Positions 46,651 through 59,124 of a DNA stretch of 64,000 nucleotides are shown in pieces. The notes under the pieces are model-generated. The model had not been told where the DNA came from, made no database searches, and saw only the letters and a list, made by a program, of their open reading frames with translations. Position 1 is the stretch's first letter, and each line of letters starts with the position of its first letter. A program made the position numbers and the translations under genes. The DNA comes from Siphonodentalium dalli (taxonomy: Eukaryota; Mollusca; Scaphopoda; Gadilida; Siphonodentaliidae): assembly GCA_032622095.1 (NCBI GenBank), contig CP136061.1, positions 255,825,582 to 255,889,581 on the forward strand. Reading direction: 5' to 3'.

Positions 46651-49330
46651 TAATTTATTTTACAGTATGCGCAACTTGAGCGAGATCTCGCAAAAGATCG
46701 CGAACTCTTTTGTTTCGTTTAAAAGCGGGCGTGATTGTGCAAGACTGCGGTTTCTAATGGCAATTGCATAAACAAGATGGCGATTATATCCACGACAATT
46801 GTCGTGGTCTTAATGAAATAAAATAAAACCAAACATTTGTACGCGGGTTTAATATTATCAGATGATTACATGAGCGTGATATGCCAAATAATTTATCCTT
46901 TTTCGTCTTTTATTTTAATAGCAATTATTGTACTGTTAATCCTGTGTGCAATTAATTATGATTTCCGTATTAGTAACATTACTATTAGCATTATTGTCAT
47001 GGCTGTCAAGATATAACTTATATTACGTATTTAAAATCATTTCAACAAAAGGCCGCCATTCCACAACAGACGCTTTGTTTGTTTTGCGGATGGTGGTGAT
47101 GTAATTAATGACCTATTATGACTAATTGCTTTCCCCCACATACTTACATAGGCCCCTATTGTGTGGATAGGTGTTACATGATCATCGTCTAATATGGGTG
47201 ATTTGAGTAAACATCTCCACATTTCTAATAGCTTTAAACATCCATAATTACACCTACTTATAATCAACCCATTCAATTATATTGTAGTGGCTATTTGTCA
47301 ACAGTCAATAATTCCAGCATGGTAGTAGAATTGTGTTAACATTGTTTTATGGTACATTTGAGATAGAGACCGTAATTCTGGTCTAGTCTAATTTGGGCAT
47401 TATAATAACCTCATATTAGAAAAAGTGACAATGATAAAATTTGCAATGAAAACAAAAGCTAGGCGCCTATTCAAAATCTCGAACACCATATAAGTGTTCT
47501 GATCCCATATGTGTAAGTAAGTATATGAAAGGGTTAAAGTGAAGAAAAGATCAAGACATTGTTTTATTGTGAATAGGCTCCCATCAGCTGTGTTTTTGAG
47601 ATGGGACATTTATATAGAAAGTAATCAAATATTTAAAAACAACGAATCCTGAATTAACATCACACTGAGTATCATATAGGTATTACTGAGGCGGCGTTGA
47701 ATTTGTTTTCCATGCATAATTCTTGTTCATGGTAATCTTCTTACGTGTTTTAAGTTTCGGCATTTGGAAAGATATAAACATACATTACAGCAATATGATA
47801 AAGTGACATACTCCTCAACTTTTTTTACATTCTAAAATGAGATAAGAACTCTTTAATAATTTAATTTAAATGTAGTACATGTAAATGTATTAGACATACA
47901 TTTAATCAAGCAAGGAACGCTCTTTATTGTTACACATCACATTCCATATGGTGTCACATGTAACAATAACATATGATTTCAATGATGATAACTAACTTGG
48001 CATAATATTAGAACTTTCTAGGACGAAAGAGAATTGATGTTGCTAACTTGCTAGTCCAACAATGCACGTTATGATATCATGACAATAATTTGATGGGATG
48101 CAAAACCTCAAGCGATAAAGAAATGTTAGAATAGACTATGTGCATTTGCCAGCATACCTTGTGTATGGCATGTATTGACTATTGGTAACACAGTATAGAT
48201 CTTTTCTTTAAGTTTGTATTGAACAGGTATGGTAGACTGAAAAATAAAATAAAATATGTGCACTAACCTTTGACAATCTAGATATAGATTCTAAGGTTAG
48301 TCTAGCTGTTGTAAAAATATTCACACCTAACTACTACTTTAATATGAATTGAGTAATAATTTAAGTGTGACATTTGTTGCAACAATGATGTCAAAACACT
48401 TTGACTGTTTAACGCATGTGAACTACAACTGTCAATGAAAATATCCCAAACAAAACTTGCAAGATTGTGTGTTTATTATTATATAAGACACATTTAATTT
48501 TAAGTTAATTCCACGGTACATTACAAGTAAAACATTTCCAATATTATGTAAAGCTAAATTGGCCACTGAGTTTTGTTAAATTTGTCTAGTGAATCGCCCA
48601 ACAAAATTATGGAATGCCATGGCATGTTTTCATTGCACCTGGCGAAATGGGTAAATTTTTGGAAACTTTGTACAAGTAATTTTCGGTAATCTAATGCAAT
48701 ATCAAACTGAAATTGCTTAGATTGTAGGAATACTATCTTATGAACACAAACAGACTTGTCTGGTCGAAATTATATGAAGCAATCTACCTTTTTTGTGATT
48801 AGATAGGAACCATCTATTTCTACTGAAAAATAAGTCGAAATTAGGATACACAACCGATCTTTTGATACTTAGGTAAAAGTTTTGCAGTTTCGTGAACGTA
48901 ACCGACATTTTCTGGAAAATCAATTATTAAGAAACTTTAGGAGCACACAATTTATCCCACACGACCAGTTACGTTTATTTAATTGAAGAAAAATTAAATG
49001 TTCGTAGTTTTCCCATTGTTCGTTGACAATCAAAGCAACGAGAACATTCGTTGAATAAAGCCATCGAATTTACAGTTTCTGCGGTCAGAAAACATTAATT
49101 AACTACAATCAAAACATACAACCAAACACGAAGAAAAGACTTATTCTCTAAATAAAACATGTTACTTACTTATTATTGGAATTATTCACACTTATGTACT
49201 CCACAGAACAACAAAACAGGTACTGCAAACATCGTCTGAAATGAGATCTCGTCAATTCCTGTAGTGTTCGCGATATCTCCACGATGCGTTATAGGGCCAG
49301 CACTCTCAGTCTCGCATACTCTGGATTAAC
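46651..49330. other. Unassigned, mostly non-repetitive
   Basis: AT-rich, without recognisable coding sequence or repeats shared with the window. A perfect palindrome CCACGACAATTGTCGTGG lies near 46790. The region could be intronic or intergenic. Confidence 0.45.
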
Positions 49331-49497
49331 GTACTTGGCTCAGCCGGCTGAGACGTATAACGTTCTAGATATCAAGTATCATTCAGCGTATTTTCGTTTC
49401 CGAAATTTTCCTAATCCCCGGTTATATATACCCCGTTTGTTTTAGCGTTTGTTGTGAACCATAGTCTGCCATAGAATTCAAGACCACATGTGCTCTT

Positions 49498-50879
49498 TAG
49501 AGATGGGCGGTATTGAAATTTCAATCACGGTATCGGTATCGGTAAATTTTCGTCCATTTACCTCGGTATTGGTACGGTACGGTACGGTACGGTATTGCTA
49601 TTAAATTATAAGACCAAAGCAGATATTCCTGGTAAATTATTGTAATTCAAGTTTTTAGCTGAACAATATACATGTATATATGACCACGGTCCACGGATTT
49701 ACTACATTCGTGACAATAGCTAAATTAGGCAACAAAATGACCTACGCAATTAAGTACTATTCACACATCCATTTGATGATTTACACACATGTCGTCGCAC
49801 TGATTTGAACAGAATAAGAGCATGACTGCAATATTTTTTCATGTCAATTTGATTTTCGTAACATTTCCATGAGTGAATAGAATTGTGAGTAGTAATCAGT
49901 GATCACAATTCACAAATTTATGAACGGTCGCGCGATGTCATGAAAATTGGCAAACCATGGCAATTTCCGAACTGCAGATGCCCAAACCTGCGGGTGGTTC
50001 ATATTCTCCTCCTTGCAGCGTGATATACCATTCATGTATACAATTTACAATGTAAGAGTCCCTCTTATTTATAGCAGGCAAGATACTGGTTGCACATGGT
50101 GTCCAAGTGTTAATTTAAAGCTATCAGGCGATCTTTTTTGGTCAGATATACCGGTAGGCACATATGTATAATAAAACCGGTAAGTATATATATGTTTAAT
50201 AAAGTAAAGTATATTATAGGATATAAACATATTTATACCGACAACTTTCCAAGAAGACGTGCTATTTGCAATTGACAAGATCAGGTTGTATTAAAAAATC
50301 TGCAATACGTAAATCAAGTCGCTATTGCATCACCGTCTAATTATAAAGTAACCTGTGGGGTTTTCAATTTGTTGTGCACGGGGACCCCTCCCCCCCCATA
50401 ACACGTGCTTCGATTCCACATGCTTCAATCCAACTTGGGACACGGATTATAGACTTGCGGCCTGTACCGAGTTGCCCACGCATTTTCCAGTTGACACATA
50501 ACACTCCAGTTATGAGTAGTCAAACGTCATGATGTTACTTACATTGTCATTAATATGTCGTAAAGATCAAAGATGCCCTCGGGCAGCTGCGCCCTTGATG
50601 TAACAACATTTTAATAGAGTATTACATGTAGTACCGACTTGTTACATTGACTCCGATTGAGTTATCATAATTATCCGATTCTCGTTGCTTACGGTTGACC
50701 GGTCATACAATTCATGCATATCACGGCCGCGGTGACAAGGTCACGCATATACGTTGGCAACAAATGAATAATTTCATTATACCGAAAATACGGTATTTTT
50801 AGTTTTGATTCAGTACGGTAAATCGGTATTACGCTGATACCGATACCGCACGGTAAATACCGAGTACCGCCCATCTCTA
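49498..50879. mobile_element. hAT-C non-autonomous element, 1382 bp
   Basis: Perfect 8-bp target duplication GTGCTCTT (49490-49497 and 50880-50887). Ends TAGAGATGGGCGGTA and TACCGCCCATCTCTA. Subterminal GGTATCGG and ACGGTACGGTACGGTACGG tracts lie near both ends. No transposase recognised. Confidence 0.9.
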
Positions 50880-51432
50880 GTGCTCTTTTGGTCGGTCCTC
50901 ATAAAAGCCGAACACAAGCGAACATAACCGAACACAAGTTCAACTGATGGGGAAATGTAACAAATAAAGTTCAAGGCATATGCATTCATGTTCAGACTAT
51001 TACTGTATGGTGGAGTTTGGGCCAATATTGGCAATAATAAGTGTTTTATTTGATGTTTTGTAAAACACGTTTTGTGTTCGGCATAGAAAAGCCGAACACA
51101 AGCTTCTGTTGGGCACTCAGTCACCGGTAATTAATTAACACATAGACCAAGTAGCGATTAACGCTGGGCTTATCTTTTATGAAAGGCATGTGCTTTGTGT
51201 TTAACAATTTCCATCACCAATGTATCCCGGCTTTGGACTGGACATGGCTGGTTTAATTTTTTTTGGGTCTATTATCGGATGACGCTAGACAAGATGACGA
51301 TGTATTATTTATATATGTTAGTCAGTGCATTTGTGAGAAAAAAAGTGCCAAACCTCAAGCAAAATGAAGGGATATCTTGCTGTTTTATTAGTTTCCTCAC
51401 TACATTGTGCAAAACAAAGTATTATTTTAGCT

Positions 51433-51870
51433 GATGGGGTCATTGTCACAAGGCATCGATCACATTCGTAGCCAGCTTTTTAAATCGATCACAAATGTAG
51501 CCAGCTTTTCTATGGTGATCACATTTGTAGCCAGCTTTTCATATTCATGCGAGCCTCAATGAACAAGATTAGGTTAAGCTCATTGTTCTGAGTTGATGGA
51601 TGAAAAACAACTTGAATTTTAATTTGATATTAGTTCATCTAATAATCTAACGTTTCTGATCAATGTCGTTAGAATGCTCGAATTATATTCCAATATAAGT
51701 TAATAAACGAAGTCAGTTTTGGAGAATGATGTCGACATTTGAATCACGAGCGCGATGACGTCATATTTCGCGCCGTATAAAGCATGCAATTAGAAAAGCT
51801 GGCTACATTTGTTATCGATTTAAAACGCTGGCTACGAATGTGACTGGAGCCTTGTGACAATGACCCCATC
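51433..51870. mobile_element. Palindrome-ended element GATGGGGTCATTGTC
   Basis: Ends GATGGGGTCATTGTCACAAG and its inverse. Near the left end TCACATTTGTAGCCAGCTTTT is repeated three times at about 35-bp spacing. A partial copy, internally reversed, is at 54848-55183. No clear target duplication. Confidence 0.75.
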
Positions 51871-52686
51871 GGCATTACTTTATGCATCTATGAACGAGTC
51901 AAACATATTCTTAAACAAAATGTGTGTTCCATTGTAAGGACTTAGCCAAATTTGCCTTGTGACACAGAACTTGTGTGATGAAATACCTGGCGTATCTGGC
52001 GTTTGAGATATATAAATCTATATTGTGTCTACTAAATATACTACCACCTCTTAGAGTTCATAGGCATATGTATTCATGTTCAAACTATTACAATACGAAG
52101 TTTGGTGGAGTTTGGGTCAATAATGAGTGTTTCAAGTTTATTTGATGTTTTGTATAACGCGTTTGTGTTCGGCATAGAAAAGCCGAACACATACTTTTGT
52201 CGTGGATTAGTTTATCCCTGATAGGTGATAATTAATATCTGCCAGATGGGATTTGGCAGGCTTTATTGTTGATGGCTGTTCCTCGCCTATTTAAGTGTTT
52301 TGACAGTTAGTTGCAATCAGTGTTATAAACCGTAAACTAAACTAAACCAGGCGATTTTTTTTTTTGTAAATAGGTTTATTGCAAATAAATAGACCATCGG
52401 ATGAAAATCCTTGGACGTAATTGATAAATGTTTGTCTGCAACTTTTAGGATACTACAAGAACTTTATATTTTCATAGCAAGATTGTTTTCTTGTACATAA
52501 CAATGTCCTTGCATTCTCACCAAAATATTACCCCCCCCCCTCCGTTATTATTACAAGTCCATTCAGACAGTATACTAAAATGAATATGTCATTTTGCTTG
52601 AGGTTTGAGATTTGGCACTTTTTTTCTCACAAATGCACTGGAATAACATATAATAATACATCGTCGTCTTGTCTAGCGTCATCCGA

Positions 52687-53547
52687 TAGAGCCCGAAGCC
52701 GCCATCGCACGCCGCCGCTGCCAGCCATATTGACCATAAGCTGCCACCAGCCATATTATCTCTGTAACGCCAGCCACATAAAAAAATCTCCACTGCTGGA
52801 ATTGTAAAACGGCTGAGCCGTGTGCATGGGCTTATATGTCAAGCTCAACTGCACTGTGAATAGCAAAGAACTAAACCGCATTGCCTAATATTGGCATACA
52901 TGCATGGACACACCATGGTTGTTATATTATCAGAACACCGGCCCCTTAATGTGGAATAGACTATCCCAATACATGCTTTCATACAACTGAATGGGTGCAT
53001 CCATTCGGTATTGCAAGGGTTAAAGTATAAATTGTTTATATCGACACGACCCAGTCTCAGACATCGCTGGCATTTGTCAATATATGCACATAACCTGTAG
53101 AAGAGAATAAAAATAGTTTGAAATATTATATATAATTTCTATCGGATTCATCATGCAATGATGCAAGATGCCAGTGATGATAGCAGTCTGAAGTCGACAG
53201 AAGTCCCATTGTAACTTATACCGATTAGATGGGAAACTACATACATGTAGTATATCCATGCGGGTATTTTTGCCATAGTGGAAAAGCCCAACATCAAAAG
53301 ATTACGTGTGGTCTGGAATTCCACGGGTTCACCACAAACGCTAATACAAACCGTAACAAACGGGGTCAGTACCGGGGATTAGGAATATTTCGGAAACGAA
53401 AGTACGCTGCTTGATAACGTCTCAGCTGGCTGATCCTCCATATTTCTTCAGCCACGAACATCGGGAGTGAGCCGGCTAAGCTAGTTAACCAGCCACGAAA
53501 TTGGTTGAGCCAACCACGAAAACTATTTGTCATGGCTTCGGGGTCTA
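52687..53547. mobile_element. hAT family X, 861 bp, in the right arm of the long-TIR element
   Basis: Perfect 8-bp target duplication TCATCCGA (52679-52686 and 53548-53555). Ends TAGAGCCCGAAGCC and GGCTTCGGGGTCTA. The left arm of the same long-TIR element keeps the unoccupied site (TCGGATGA near 51276-51283). Fragments of X occur at 46547, 49331, 53945, 56237 and 57405. Confidence 0.9.
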
Positions 53548-54458
53548 TCATCCGACAATAGACCAAAAAAAATTAAACCAGCCATGTCCAGTCCAAAGCC
53601 GGGATACATTGGTGATGGAAATTGTTAAACGCAAAGCACATGCCTTTCATAAAAGATAAGCCTAGCATTAATCGCTTCTTGGTCTATGTGTTAATTAATT
53701 ACCGGTGACTGAGTGCCCAACAGAAGCTTGTGTTCAGCTTTTCTATGCCGAACACAATACGCGTTTTACAAAACATCAAATAAAACACTTATTATTGGCC
53801 CAAACTCCACCAAACTTCATATACAGTAATAGTGTGAACATGAATACATATGCTTATGAACTTTATTTGTTATATTTCTCATTATTTGGACTTGTGTTCG
53901 GTTATGTTCGGTTGTGTTCGGCTTTTATGAGGACCCCTTTTGGTGTGGGTCTTTTCCATTATGGTGAAAATACTCGAAGGACTGGCATGGATGTACTATC
54001 TTGAGATATATGCATGCATCATTGAATGATGAATCGGATAGTAATGATATAATATTTCAAACTATTTTCTCCTGCATGTTATGTGCATATATTGACAAAT
54101 TCCAGCGATGTTTGTGACTGAGTCATGTCGAAATAAATAATTTATACTTTAACCCATGCATTGGAATAGTCTATTCCACATTGATAGGCCCGGGTGTTCT
54201 GATAATATAACAACTATGCCGTGTCCATGCGAGTATGCCAATATTAGGCAATGCGGTTTAGTTCTTTGCGATTAAGTTGATTAACAGTACAGTTGCTCTT
54301 GACATACATGTATAAGCCCATGCACACGGGTCAGCCATTTTACAATTCCGGCAGCGGAGATTTGTTCATGTGGCTTGCGTTAGAGATAATATGGCTGGCA
54401 CTGCCTTGTGGCCAATATGGCTGGTGGCGATGGCGTGCGATGGCGGCTTCAGGCTCTA

Positions 54459-54847
54459 CTAAATACCACTATTGTTTGATGATATAATCCAAATCGTCAG
54501 ATCACGCTGAGTGAGATTTCCCGGATCAAATCAGATCACACTCCAACGGAAATTGCCCAGATGTGCCGATTAACGACGACGGACTATTTATCAATTGAAA
54601 ATAAGAAAATTAAACTGCTGAAGTGAAAACAATCGGTAATTAAATCAGATTAAATGGTTACTTGGCATCTTATAATAAACCTTTTATCACAGCTGTGAGT
54701 TGACCCGTGACGTCGCATCACGTCTCGTTGAGGTCGTTTGATCCGGCAATCTGCCCACCTCAACACGACGTGATACTACGACACGGATCAACACACTGTT
54801 GTGATAATATGTATATCTTACAGTCATACCAGTGACGAGGTGATAGC
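54459..54847. other. No recognised feature
   Basis: No repeat or coding match. Contains CGTCGCATCACGTC and its partial inverse GACGTGATACTACGACACG near 54713-54785. Confidence 0.5.
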
Positions 54848-55183
54848 GATGGGGTCATTGTCACAAGGCTCCGGTCACATTTGTAGCCAGCTTTTTAAGT
54901 GGATTACAAATGTAGCCAGGTTTTTTCAACGGCGATCACATTCGTAGCCAACTTTTCTAATTCCATGCTATATGCCGCGAAATATGACGTCATCACATTC
55001 ATGACTAAAATGTCAACGTCATGCTCCAAAACTGACTTCGTTTATCAACTTATATTGGAATATAATTCGAGCATTCCAACGACATTGGTCGGAAACCTCA
55101 GGTTATTAGATGAACTAATATAATAAAAAAAAGTTGTTGTTTCGTTCCATCAACTCACAAAAATGAGATTAACCTGATCGTGT
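54848..55183. mobile_element. Partial GATGGGGTCATTGTC element
   Basis: Left end and interior of the 51433-51870 family, reading in the opposite direction. The other end is lost near the tRNA-like segment. Confidence 0.7.
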
Positions 55184-55245
55184 TGCGATCCCCGGTCCGC
55201 TAGCACGAGAGTCCAGTACGCTACCTCTCGGCTACCGACGAAATG
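55173..55245 (-). repeat. tRNA-like segment, probably a SINE head
   Basis: On the minus strand it reads TAGCCGAGAGG, fitting the RNA polymerase III A box, and 35-45 bases on GGGGATCGCAAC, a degenerate B box. The stem pairing is poor, so it is a tRNA-derived SINE remnant and not a functional tRNA gene. Confidence 0.45.
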
Positions 55246-55336
55246 ACCATCGATCACTGTATCACCCCATTTGACAGGACCTGGTGCCATCATCGGTTGG
55301 AAAAGTATAAAGTTCCAAATCCAATCAGTAATAATC

Positions 55337-55432
55337 AGGGGAGGGGTGCCATACATTGTGGTGTTATGAGGGGAGGGGTGCCATACATTGTGGTGTTATG
55401 AGGGGAGGGGTGCCATACATTGTGGTGTTATG
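55337..55432. repeat. 32-bp tandem repeat, three units
   Basis: Identical units of GGGGAGGGGTGCC plus ATACATTGTGGTGTTATGA. Confidence 0.95.
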
Positions 55433-56236
55433 CCGCTAAATATTCTAATTTTCACCCTCAACAGACACCATCTAGTGCTCTAGTGTAAATCATGCCTTGA
55501 ATCTCTACTCCAGTTTAGGGCAACATGACCGCTTTCGCAGATTGCTGCTTCAGAAGGGTACGCACTACGTTCATGACTGAACTATCTCCCGTTATGCCCA
55601 TAGAGATCATATTCACCAGTACAAAATCTGATTTCTCTATCTCACAGGAATAATTGTGACAAAGTGAGTTCATTAGCTGGCTGCGTATGGCCCGCAAAAT
55701 GGAGAACAATTAACTTGTTCGGCATGAATACCGACTTATTAATTACTGTTGCTCACTGTTTTAGTGCAATATCGCTCTGTTTTAATAGTGCAATATTGCG
55801 CAGAATACCTAGGTCTCGCTGCGATGAAATTCATAAATTAATCTGGGAAAACTTACCAAATATAGGCCTTATAACAAAGGAAATTAGTGCATATCTGATA
55901 CAAAAAGGTCAAGAATCACTGTCAGGTCATTGAATCAAAATTTTCCTTGCGGAGTACTCTTGGACGGATCTGTGATTGATGACTCGGGCCGGAGACAACT
56001 CGCCTGGTGGTGAGGCGAATTCGGGCCGAATTGTCTCACATATCCGGGGCGACTTGTCCCAGGTTGATGCCCATATAATATAAAAAAAAAATTATGAGTT
56101 ATTTTATTTGTATTTATAACAGATTATATTAAATTGTTCTCTCTTTAATTATCACTTCAATACCCATGTGTGCAGGAATACAATGACTTCCTTGACAAGA
56201 CAGTGTTTTACGGCAAAATGTTGTATAAACATACAG

Positions 56237-56410
56237 CTTAGAGCCCGAAGCCGCCATCGTACGCCGCTGCCACTGCCAGCCATATTGGTCACAAGCCGCC
56301 GCCAGCCATATTATCTCAAACGCCAGCCACATGAAAAAATCTCCGCCACTGGAATTGCATGGGCTAAATGGTCAGCACAACTGTACTGTGAATAGCATAT
56401 TGCCTAATAT
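56237..56410. mobile_element. Fragment of hAT family X
   Basis: Starts GAGCCCGAAGCCGCCAT and includes CCAGCCATATTATCTC, as at the left end of 52687-53547. Confidence 0.75.
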
Positions 56411-56524
56411 TGCAGCCAATTAGTACGCCACAGATTATATAGCAAACAATATGTAATCGGGGTTCACAATTACATGGCTATTGGCATATAATGCGACCAC
56501 AGGTGGCACGGGATTTTCGATCGA

Positions 56525-56930
56525 ATATCAGAATATTGGATATCATATACAGTAATCCCATATCCCATAATATGTCAAATATAGCGAATTATCGAGATAT
56601 GAAATACAACGAAAAAGAGAAATAGGAAATACAACGAAATAGCGGAATAAAAAATGCAGCGAAATATAGAAATGGGAAATTATTATTAACGAAATAAAGG
56701 AGTTAATTGAATAAGTGTTTTTAATGAAATAAAAATTTGGCAAAAAATATTTTCATTTGGAAAAAGTAAATTTTGGTCCAACGCGGACCCTGGGAATGGG
56801 ACAAGTCGGGCCGGAGACAACTCGGGCCGGAGACAACTCGGGGCCGGAATACCTGAGAATAACTGAGACGACTGGGGCCAAAGACATCTCGCCCCGGCAA
56901 TATTCCGGGGTGACTGTCTCAGTTGTGAAA
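56525..56930. repeat. Low-complexity and GGGCCGGAGACAACTCG repeats
   Basis: 56560-56745 is an AT-rich run of AAATACAACGAAATAG-like words. 56803-56930 has GGGCCGGAGACAACTCG twice and a degenerate inverse. A related stretch is at 55990-56070, so both may be ends of one element. Confidence 0.5.
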
Positions 56931-56934
56931 CATA

Positions 56935-57096
56935 CAGTAATGCCCTAATTAATCAACTCCATAACCACAGAATTATGGGTAATTTTTCAGGATTTAGTCG
57001 GAAATATGGCTTGTTGCCATTCATCGGAAAGCTCTCACTGAAAAATGACCCATAATTCTGCTGTGGTTATGGAGTCGATTAATTAGGGCATTACTG
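56935..57096. mobile_element. Tc1/mariner-type palindromic MITE, partly deleted
   Basis: TA-flanked, with ends CAGTAATGCCCTAATTAATC and its inverse. It lacks part of the right inner arm compared with 13530-13734. Confidence 0.85.
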
Positions 57097-57404
57097 TAAT
57101 TGGTTTCAATAGATTAGATAAGAGTGATTGACATAATTAACAGTGGTGATTAGGGCGTTAATTAAATTTGGGGTGTAACTGTTGTGCATGATTAATAAAG
57201 GGGCTTACTAGTAATAAGATTATGATGACATCCTGCTTTTTTCTTCTGTTTCACGAATTGTGGCGAGCATTTCTTTTTTCACATGTATTCATAATTTTCA
57301 TATGGTTTATTTAGTTTAGATTCCAAATCTTATTGGGAATTTGTGAAATATAGGAAAACTGGAAAATGTGAATAAAACAAGATACTAGTATGTTCCTTGC
57401 ATTA

Positions 57405-57630
57405 GATCTCGAAGCCACGACAAATAGTTTTCACAGCTGGCTCAACCAATTTCTTGGCTGGTTAGCTAGCTAAGCCAGCTCAGTCGTGACGTTCGTGGCT
57501 GACAAAATATGGCGGCTCAGCCGGCTGAGATGTTATAATTCAGCATATTTTCGTTTCTGAAATTTTCCTAATCCCCAGTTATAGATCCAATTTGTTCTAG
57601 CGTTTGTGGCGAGTGTGCGAGTTTAAAACT
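57405..57630. mobile_element. Fragment of hAT family X, reverse end
   Basis: Starts CGAAGCCACGACAAATAG and runs through GGCTGACAAAATATGGCGGC to TAGCGTTTGTGG, matching 53547 to about 53325 in reverse. Confidence 0.75.
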
Positions 57631-57791
57631 GAGCGAAAAATAATACTGCGCGAATTTAAATACGAGTAAGGTATAGAAACTCATAAAATTATATAATCTT
57701 TTAAATAAAAAGATAAAAAAATCAATAAATTTGTTTTTAAAATGAGTCATGAGAATATTTGGGCATATCTCCTGCAAAAATCTCCCAGATG

Positions 57792-58117
57792 CAGGGACCA
57801 GCCTAGAGTCAAAATATAGGGAGAAGTGACTTCTCCCTCTTGGAAAAATAAGGAGAAGTGGGGGCTTACCAGGGAGAAGTGGAGCGTTAGTGCGACTATT
57901 TGTCGCTAGTAACTATTGATTAGAACTGATTGTTTTAGCTGTTATTATTGTCCACAATAGATTTTCTACATAGGTGAGGATAAACTGGAAGTGTTATGCT
58001 GAGCAGTCGATCATCCAATTTTTTTTTTTTAGGGAGACATCCACTTCTCCCTGACGTCATTTCAGGGCGACTTGCGGCCACACAGGGCGACCATGTCGCC
58101 CCCTAGGCTGGTCCCTG
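57792..58117. mobile_element. hAT-type MITE, 326 bp
   Basis: Perfect 8-bp target duplication CCCAGATG (57784-57791 and 58118-58125). Ends CAGGGACCAGCCTAG and its inverse. Internal GGGAGAAGTG repeats and a T run. Confidence 0.9.
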
Positions 58118-58125
58118 CCCAGATG

Positions 58126-58870
58126 GCAATTTTCAAAACTAAACAGGTCTGCTCCCAAACTCAGGCATATGCCCTTCAGGATATGCCTTCATCATATCAT
58201 GCTAGGACCCCCAAATTCGGGGTGTCCCGAATAAACCCTGGATGATCCTCTGCAATGTCACAAGAAAGCATGCAATATTGCGCTGGGACCACCCCCTGCA
58301 TTGAAGTAAATTATTGAGTAACAAGTATTAAAACAAAGAAATATATTCCCTGATTTGTTTGTTCAGAGTTATAAAGTTCCCTGTTTCAACGGGTCAGAAT
58401 ATCAAAGTTCCCAGGTCTGGGACACACTATAAAGTGTAAGGCTCCAAATAAATAGAAGGTGTAAATGGGGTAATATGTCAAGTTTTCTCCATTGTTTCTC
58501 AAAGGATATGAATGAAATATTGTAGGTATGTCCGGGTTGTCATATTGAATACATTAATATTTTAATTGTTTTTTATTCACAATTTTGTTTATTTTATTCA
58601 ACTTTTCTGAAATTTGTTAAAAATCAAATTTGAATCCATCGTTGCAGCCTGCATTTATTGGAGAATTGTTTTGAAAATTTACAAACGTGTTTTGGATCAC
58701 TTCTAGATAGGAGCTATCAAATTTGAACGATTTTCGCTGAAAAACATGGCAACTCTCAGCCATCTTGTATTTTACACTTTTGCCACCCCATACAGATGAT
58801 ATCCCTCATCTGATTGTCACCAAACTTCATATGGATCTTTAGATGGGGACTCATAAAATTTTTCACACAC
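58126..58870. other. Repeat fragments, no gene
   Basis: 58255-58400 shares words with 34160-34210 and with the inverted-repeat element at 62573-63095. 58700-58870 is an inverted diverged unit of the 165-bp repeat (GCCATCTTGTATTTTAC, CACCAAACTTCATATGGATC). Confidence 0.55.
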
Positions 58871-58872
58871 AA

Positions 58873-59124
58873 GCCTTGAAATAGGGTGTCTGTCATTTGC
58901 AGAATGAGGTCCCCAGAGGGTGAATTTAGTGATGCTACCCCGCATAACGGGCTAGCATCACCAAATTCACCCTCTGGGAACCTCATTCTGCTGAGGTGTA
59001 AGCAGAATGAGGTCCCCAGAGGGTGAATTTGGTATGTTAGCCCGCTATGCGGGGTAGCATCACTAAATTCACCCTCTGGGGACCTCATTCTGCAAATGAC
59101 AGACACCCTATTTCAAGGCTTGGG
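58873..59124. mobile_element. Double-hairpin MITE, GAATGAGGTCCCC family
   Basis: Ends AAGCCTTGAAATAGGGTGTC and its inverse. Same two-hairpin layout as 7415-7672. Confidence 0.9.

Larger units (their letters stand above)
50893..53936. mobile_element. Long-TIR element GGTCCTCAT, 3044 bp with nested insertions
   Basis: Perfect 8-bp target duplication CTTTTGGT (50885-50892 and 53937-53944). Ends GGTCCTCATAAAAGCCGAAC and its inverse. Arms are about 500 bp: left 50893-51395, right about 52570-52686 plus 53548-53936. The right arm is split by element X. The ends resemble those of 26062-28926: GGTCCT, then repeated CGAACAC and CGAACATAA. No transposase. A palindromic element (51433-51870) lies in the interior. 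Confidence 0.85.
49331..54458. mobile_element. hAT family X copy split by two later insertions
   Basis: The left piece (49331-49497) and right piece (53945-54458) together match family X (52687-53547) in reverse, ending GGCTTCAGGCTCTA at 54458. Between them lie a hAT element (49498-50879) and a long-TIR element (50893-53936), both with target duplications. The intact X copy gives the uninterrupted sequence at the junction (53300-53325, reverse). Confidence 0.75.

Noticed and set aside
55173-55245. tRNA gene on the minus strand
   Set aside because: Only A- and B-box-like words fit; stems do not pair well and the B box is degenerate. More likely a SINE head.
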